Part shown: in pieces, positions 61,435-64,000 of the stretch | How the letters are laid out: each line of letters opens with the position of its first letter | Numbering within the stretch: the stretch's first letter is position 1 | Assembly (NCBI RefSeq): GCF_009469605.1 | Contig: NZ_SSXU01000003.1 | Coordinates: 271,479-335,478 of the forward strand | Source: Zoogloea sp. 1C4 | Lineage (GTDB): Bacteria; Pseudomonadota; Gammaproteobacteria; Burkholderiales; Rhodocyclaceae | Direction: 5' to 3' | DNA: 64,000 nt | Notes under the pieces: generated by a model | The model's database searches: none | What the model saw: the letters and a program-made list of their open reading frames with translations, nothing else | What the model was told of the DNA's origin: nothing | Position numbers and translations under genes: made by a program

Positions 61435-62352
61435 TCAGCGCGGGTTGCGCTTGGCCCAGTCGATCTGCTCGCGCTTGCCCCAGGCGAGCATGTAGCTCTT
61501 GGGCATGTACTTGCCCTCTTCGTAGAGCTTGCGGCGGCTGGGCGACGTGGACGTGGCGTTGTCGATGTGATCGCCGCCGGTGCTCACGTAGAGCACATGG
61601 GCGCCGCCGTCCTGGGGAATCTTGCGCAGGTAGGCAAGCCGCGGGCTGATGTCATCGAGCACCGGGTCGTAGAACCAGCTGGCGCCGAACATGCCCAGCA
61701 GTTGCGGCATCGTCTCGTAGAGCTCCGCGCAGCAGCGGTAGCACTCGTTCCAGCCTTCCTCGTTGAAATCGTCCAGGTCCGACAGATGGGTGTGGATCTG
61801 CACATAGGGCTTGAAGCCGCCCATCTGCATGATCGCCTGACCCTTCTTCACGCTGGCCAGCGCGCCCTCGGTGAACAGGATCGAGCGCGGGATGCCGCAG
61901 CGGATGTCCAGCAGCTGCGCCGCAGCGGCAAACAGGCGCAGGGTGATGAGGCCGAAATCCTTGTGGAAGAGATCGCCCTTGATGTTCATCCAGTCGGCGT
62001 TGGCCGAGGTGGCGCCAGCGATGCGGCCCATGTGCTTGACGTGGTAATGCACGATGCGCGGCGGCAGCGCGTCGAGCCGGCCGGATTCGAGCAGGTCGGC
62101 CGCGCCGTGGGCAAGGGCCGCTCGCAGGAAGGTCTTCGCGCCGTCGGCGCCGTGGGCGGCCTCGACCTGGCGCACCGCCTCGGCGGCGGCATCCGGCACG
62201 GTGACGTAATGGACCATTTCGCCCACCTTGCCGTAGTCGGCAATGAAGCGGGCGACCGACACACCTTCGGGCAGCGCACCAAGGCTCGTGAGCGCCTCGT
62301 GGGCGTGTTCCCGGGCCTGGGCGACGAAGCGCGTCAAGTCGGCGTTGGGCAT
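61435..62352 (-). CDS. Conserved hypothetical protein
   Basis: 305 residues without signal peptide or membrane segments. Many His/Tyr/Cys residues, with clusters KVGEMVHYVTVPD, RIVHYHVKHMGRIAGATSANADWMN, YVQIHTHLSDLDDFNEEGWNECYRCCAELY and ASWFYDPVLDDISPRLAYLRKIPQDGG. This density of His/Asp/Cys could be a metal site. I do not recognise the family. Convergent with the preceding hypothetical gene (18 bp apart); nothing nearby hints at its role. Confidence 0.75.
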   Translation of the reverse strand: MPNADLTRFVAQAREHAHEALTSLGALPEGVSVARFIADYGKVGEMVHYVTVPDAAAEAVRQVEAAHGADGAKTFLRAALAHGAADLLESGRLDALPPRIVHYHVKHMGRIAGATSANADWMNIKGDLFHKDFGLITLRLFAAAAQLLDIRCGIPRSILFTEGALASVKKGQAIMQMGGFKPYVQIHTHLSDLDDFNEEGWNECYRCCAELYETMPQLLGMFGASWFYDPVLDDISPRLAYLRKIPQDGGAHVLYVSTGGDHIDNATSTSPSRRKLYEEGKYMPKSYMLAWGKREQIDWAKRNPR

Positions 62353-62510
62353 GGAACTCCTCCTGATTTCTTGTTGGTTGGCGGCAACCGGCAGCGCAGC
62401 CGCGCGGATCGCCCGATCGTCGTTATAGCCGCTCGGCCGGCAAAGCGGCGTGGAAAAATGTCATGGGCGTTCAAAACACCACGCTCGGCGCCACAAAGCG
62501 CCGCCGGCGC

Positions 62511-62714
62511 TCAGTAGTGAGGCGGGATCTCGTCGCGCAGGTCGTGGCTCTCGGCCGACGCGCTGGCCGACTGCATCTGCTGGTAAAGCTGGCGGATCTG
62601 GCGCTGCAGGGCGTCGATCTGCTCCTGCTGGCGATGCACCGTCATGTTGAGGGTGTCCACCAGATCTTCTGTGAGGGCGAGCTTGATCTCGATTTCGGTG
62701 AGTCTGGATTCCAT
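62511..62714 (-). CDS. slyX: SlyX family protein
   Basis: 67 residues starting MESRLTEIEIKLALTEDLVDTLNMTVHRQQEQIDALQRQIRQLYQQM, a continuous coiled coil, ending in the SlyX tail RDEIPPHY. Cytoplasmic, function unknown although conserved across proteobacteria. The ATG at 62714 begins exactly at the family N-terminus; another is 3 codons upstream. Confidence 0.9.
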   Translation of the reverse strand: MESRLTEIEIKLALTEDLVDTLNMTVHRQQEQIDALQRQIRQLYQQMQSASASAESHDLRDEIPPHY

Positions 62715-62798
62715 GGCGTGCACCGATGAAGTTTGCGAAAGGGCGGATTGTTCCAGCCCGCGGCGCGGGCGCCAAGGGCGGCGTAGCCAGACGGTGGC

Positions 62799-63308
62799 TC
62801 AGCGGATCACCATCCGCTCGCCTTCCCGCACCACCGGCATCGCAAAATCAAAGCGATCCACCTGGGCGGCAAGCTCCAGATCGGCCAGCGGCAGGTTGGG
62901 CCAGGTGCCGGCCACGAAACGCCGGCCAAAGTCCGACTCGCGCACCCGCCGCGCAAAATCCGCCGGCACCACCGGCTCGCCGCGCAGCAGGGCCTCGATG
63001 AAATCGGCACAGGCCACGTCTTCGTCGCCGTCCCGATCCACCCATTCGCCGGTGATCACGAAGCACACCTCGTCGGCCCCCGCCCGGCGGATCGCCTCGG
63101 CGGTGGCGCGGGCGCACACCAGACTCGCCGCGTAGAGCTGCCGCGCCTGCCGGAAGCGCTGCAGCCCGCGCACCCCCGCGGCGGTGCTCATCACCACCGG
63201 GCGCCCGGCAAGGTCGGCATCGAGCAGTGCCGCGGGCGAGTTGCCGTATTCGAAGCCCGGCGCCGGATCACCCCCTTCGATCCATCCCATTGCACACATC
63301 TCCCACCC
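62799..63308 (-). pseudogene. 2-phosphosulfolactate phosphatase (ComB-like), N-terminus lost to an insertion
   Basis: About 165 residues remain of a ~240-residue ComB-type family. Retained: PGFEYGNSPAAL, VVMSTAAGVRGLQRFRQARQLYAASLVCARATAEAI, VCFVITGEWVDRDGDEDVACADFIEALL and the C-terminus. Missing: the ~75-residue N-terminus with VIDVLRATT-like sequence. Upstream of ~63308 the frame continues into DNA that belongs to the transposase element on the other strand, so an insertion has cut the gene. Family identity is from motif memory and moderate. Confidence 0.75.
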
Positions 63309-64000
63309 CTGTACCCTATCGTCCTGAGTGACGAACACAGGGAGCGTGCAGATGAGCTGGGCGAAGCAGGAGTTTGAGACGATCGAGCTGGGTGATGCGC
63401 GGCTGAATCAGCGTGCAGTGCTGCTGGCCGAACGACTGGGGCAGAAGCCCGGAGCGAGCATTCCCGGTGCGTGCGAGAACTGGGCCGAAACGGCCGCGGC
63501 GTATCGATTCCTGCGCAACGAACAGGTGGGCTGGGAGGAGGTGCTGAGCGCCCACGCCCAGGCCAGCCAGGCGCGGATCCGCGAGCACCCGGTGGTGCTG
63601 TGCATCCAGGACACCACCGAACTGGACTACAACGGGCAGGCGATGAGTGGGCTGGGGCCGCTCAGCTTTGAAGCCCAGCGCGGGCTCTACCTGCACCCCA
63701 CCTACGTCGTCAGCCCCGAGCGCGAGCCGCTGGGCGTCACCAACGCCTGGACCTGGGCGCGGGAGTTCAAGCAGGGCGATGCGCCGCGCGGCGGTGTTCT
63801 CGAGAGCGTCCGCTGGGTCGAGAGCTACGAGCGCATCGCCGAACAGGCCCGCGCCCTGCCCGAGACCCGACACGTGTGCATCGGCGACCGGGAGTCGGAC
63901 ATGCTGTCGCTGCTGGTCAAGGCACGCGACCTCGGCTACCCGGCCGATTATCTGGTGCGCTGCCAGCACAACCGGGTGCTCCCCGAGGGCGACAAACTGT
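63309..64000 (+). mobile_element. Left part of a Tn5/IS50-like insertion sequence
   Basis: From about 63309 (CTGTACCCTATCGTCC) to the window end. The left boundary is set by where the ComB-like frame stops making sense. Terminal inverted repeats cannot be checked because the right end is outside the window. Confidence 0.7.
63352..64000 (+). CDS. IS4-family transposase (Tn5/IS50 group), 5' part
   Basis: Runs off the window; 216 residues seen. MSWAKQEFETIELGDARLNQRAVLLAERLGQKPGASIPGACENWAETAAAYRFLRNEQVGW matches Tn5 transposase N-termini. IQDTTELDYNG carries the first catalytic Asp, and HVCIGDRESDMLSLLVKARDLG the second (DREAD-type). The glutamate in the YREK motif lies beyond the edge. Ribosome site GGGAG. 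The element appears to start near 63305-63310 and interrupts the ComB-like gene. Confidence 0.92.
   Translation, partial: MSWAKQEFETIELGDARLNQRAVLLAERLGQKPGASIPGACENWAETAAAYRFLRNEQVGWEEVLSAHAQASQARIREHPVVLCIQDTTELDYNGQAMSGLGPLSFEAQRGLYLHPTYVVSPEREPLGVTNAWTWAREFKQGDAPRGGVLESVRWVESYERIAEQARALPETRHVCIGDRESDMLSLLVKARDLGYPADYLVRCQHNRVLPEGDKL

Overview
The window is a GC-rich (roughly two-thirds G+C) chromosomal segment of a betaproteobacterium, most likely Rhodocyclales near Azoarcus, Thauera or Aromatoleum. This is inferred from the gene set (pheA-serC-gyrA, mtaD-like-ubiG-gph, a tmRNA with tag ANDEKFALAA, iorAB, a PDH operon whose E3 carries a lipoyl domain, an octaheme cytochrome with its b-type partner) and not from a database search.

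Layout. 1-4.3 kb: pheA (cut by the window edge), serC and gyrA on the minus strand. 4.5-8.9 kb: two OmpA-like paralogues around an amidohydrolase, then ubiG and gph. 8.96-9.8 kb: ssrA followed by a decayed tyrosine-integrase remnant. 9.8-12.3 kb: iorA and a frameshifted iorB. 12.4-17.2 kb: a FixJ/DctR-type regulator with a multi-PAS kinase, and a divergent solitary LivK-like binding protein. 17.5-23.8 kb: aceE-aceF-lpdA. 24-28.6 kb: a PAS-GGDEF protein and a hybrid kinase split by an apparent frameshift. 28.7-33.8 kb: an OsmC-YcaO fusion, a GNAT enzyme, an HD hydrolase, a 21-bp minisatellite and a Nudix enzyme. 34-35.7 kb: chorismate mutase and an EamA transporter whose 3' end is amplified in a 128-bp tandem array. 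35.7-40.2 kb: octaheme cytochrome, cytochrome b, outer-membrane barrel and small exported protein behind a perfect FNR-type box. 40.4-44 kb: a meta-cleavage-type hydrolase and housekeeping or unknown genes. 44.2-46.7 kb: a TraB/GumN, membrane-TIR and cell-wall amidase operon. 46.7-49 kb: miaA, an Excalibur protein and an EF-hand protein. 49.3-55.5 kb: a D-amino-acid operon (dadA, ridA, permease, alr) with a divergent TyrR-like sigma54 activator. 56.1-59.5 kb: an AT-rich island with an AAA ATPase and a putative TOPRIM protein. 59.6-62.7 kb: nadC, two unknown genes, slyX. 62.8-64 kb: a comB remnant interrupted by a Tn5/IS50-like transposase gene that runs off the window.

How the parts work together. 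The dad cluster reads as a complete circuit: two TyrR-type sites, a sigma54 promoter and an activator with a GAFTGG loop. The octaheme operon reads as an oxygen-controlled electron-transfer module reaching the outer membrane. The strongest candidates for undescribed biology are the TIR-amidase-TraB operon and the AAA/TOPRIM-like pair, both with features of anti-phage or stress systems. Two single-base frameshifts (iorB and the hybrid kinase) may be real mutations or sequencing errors. Palindromic intergenic repeats and several repeat arrays decorate the accessory regions.
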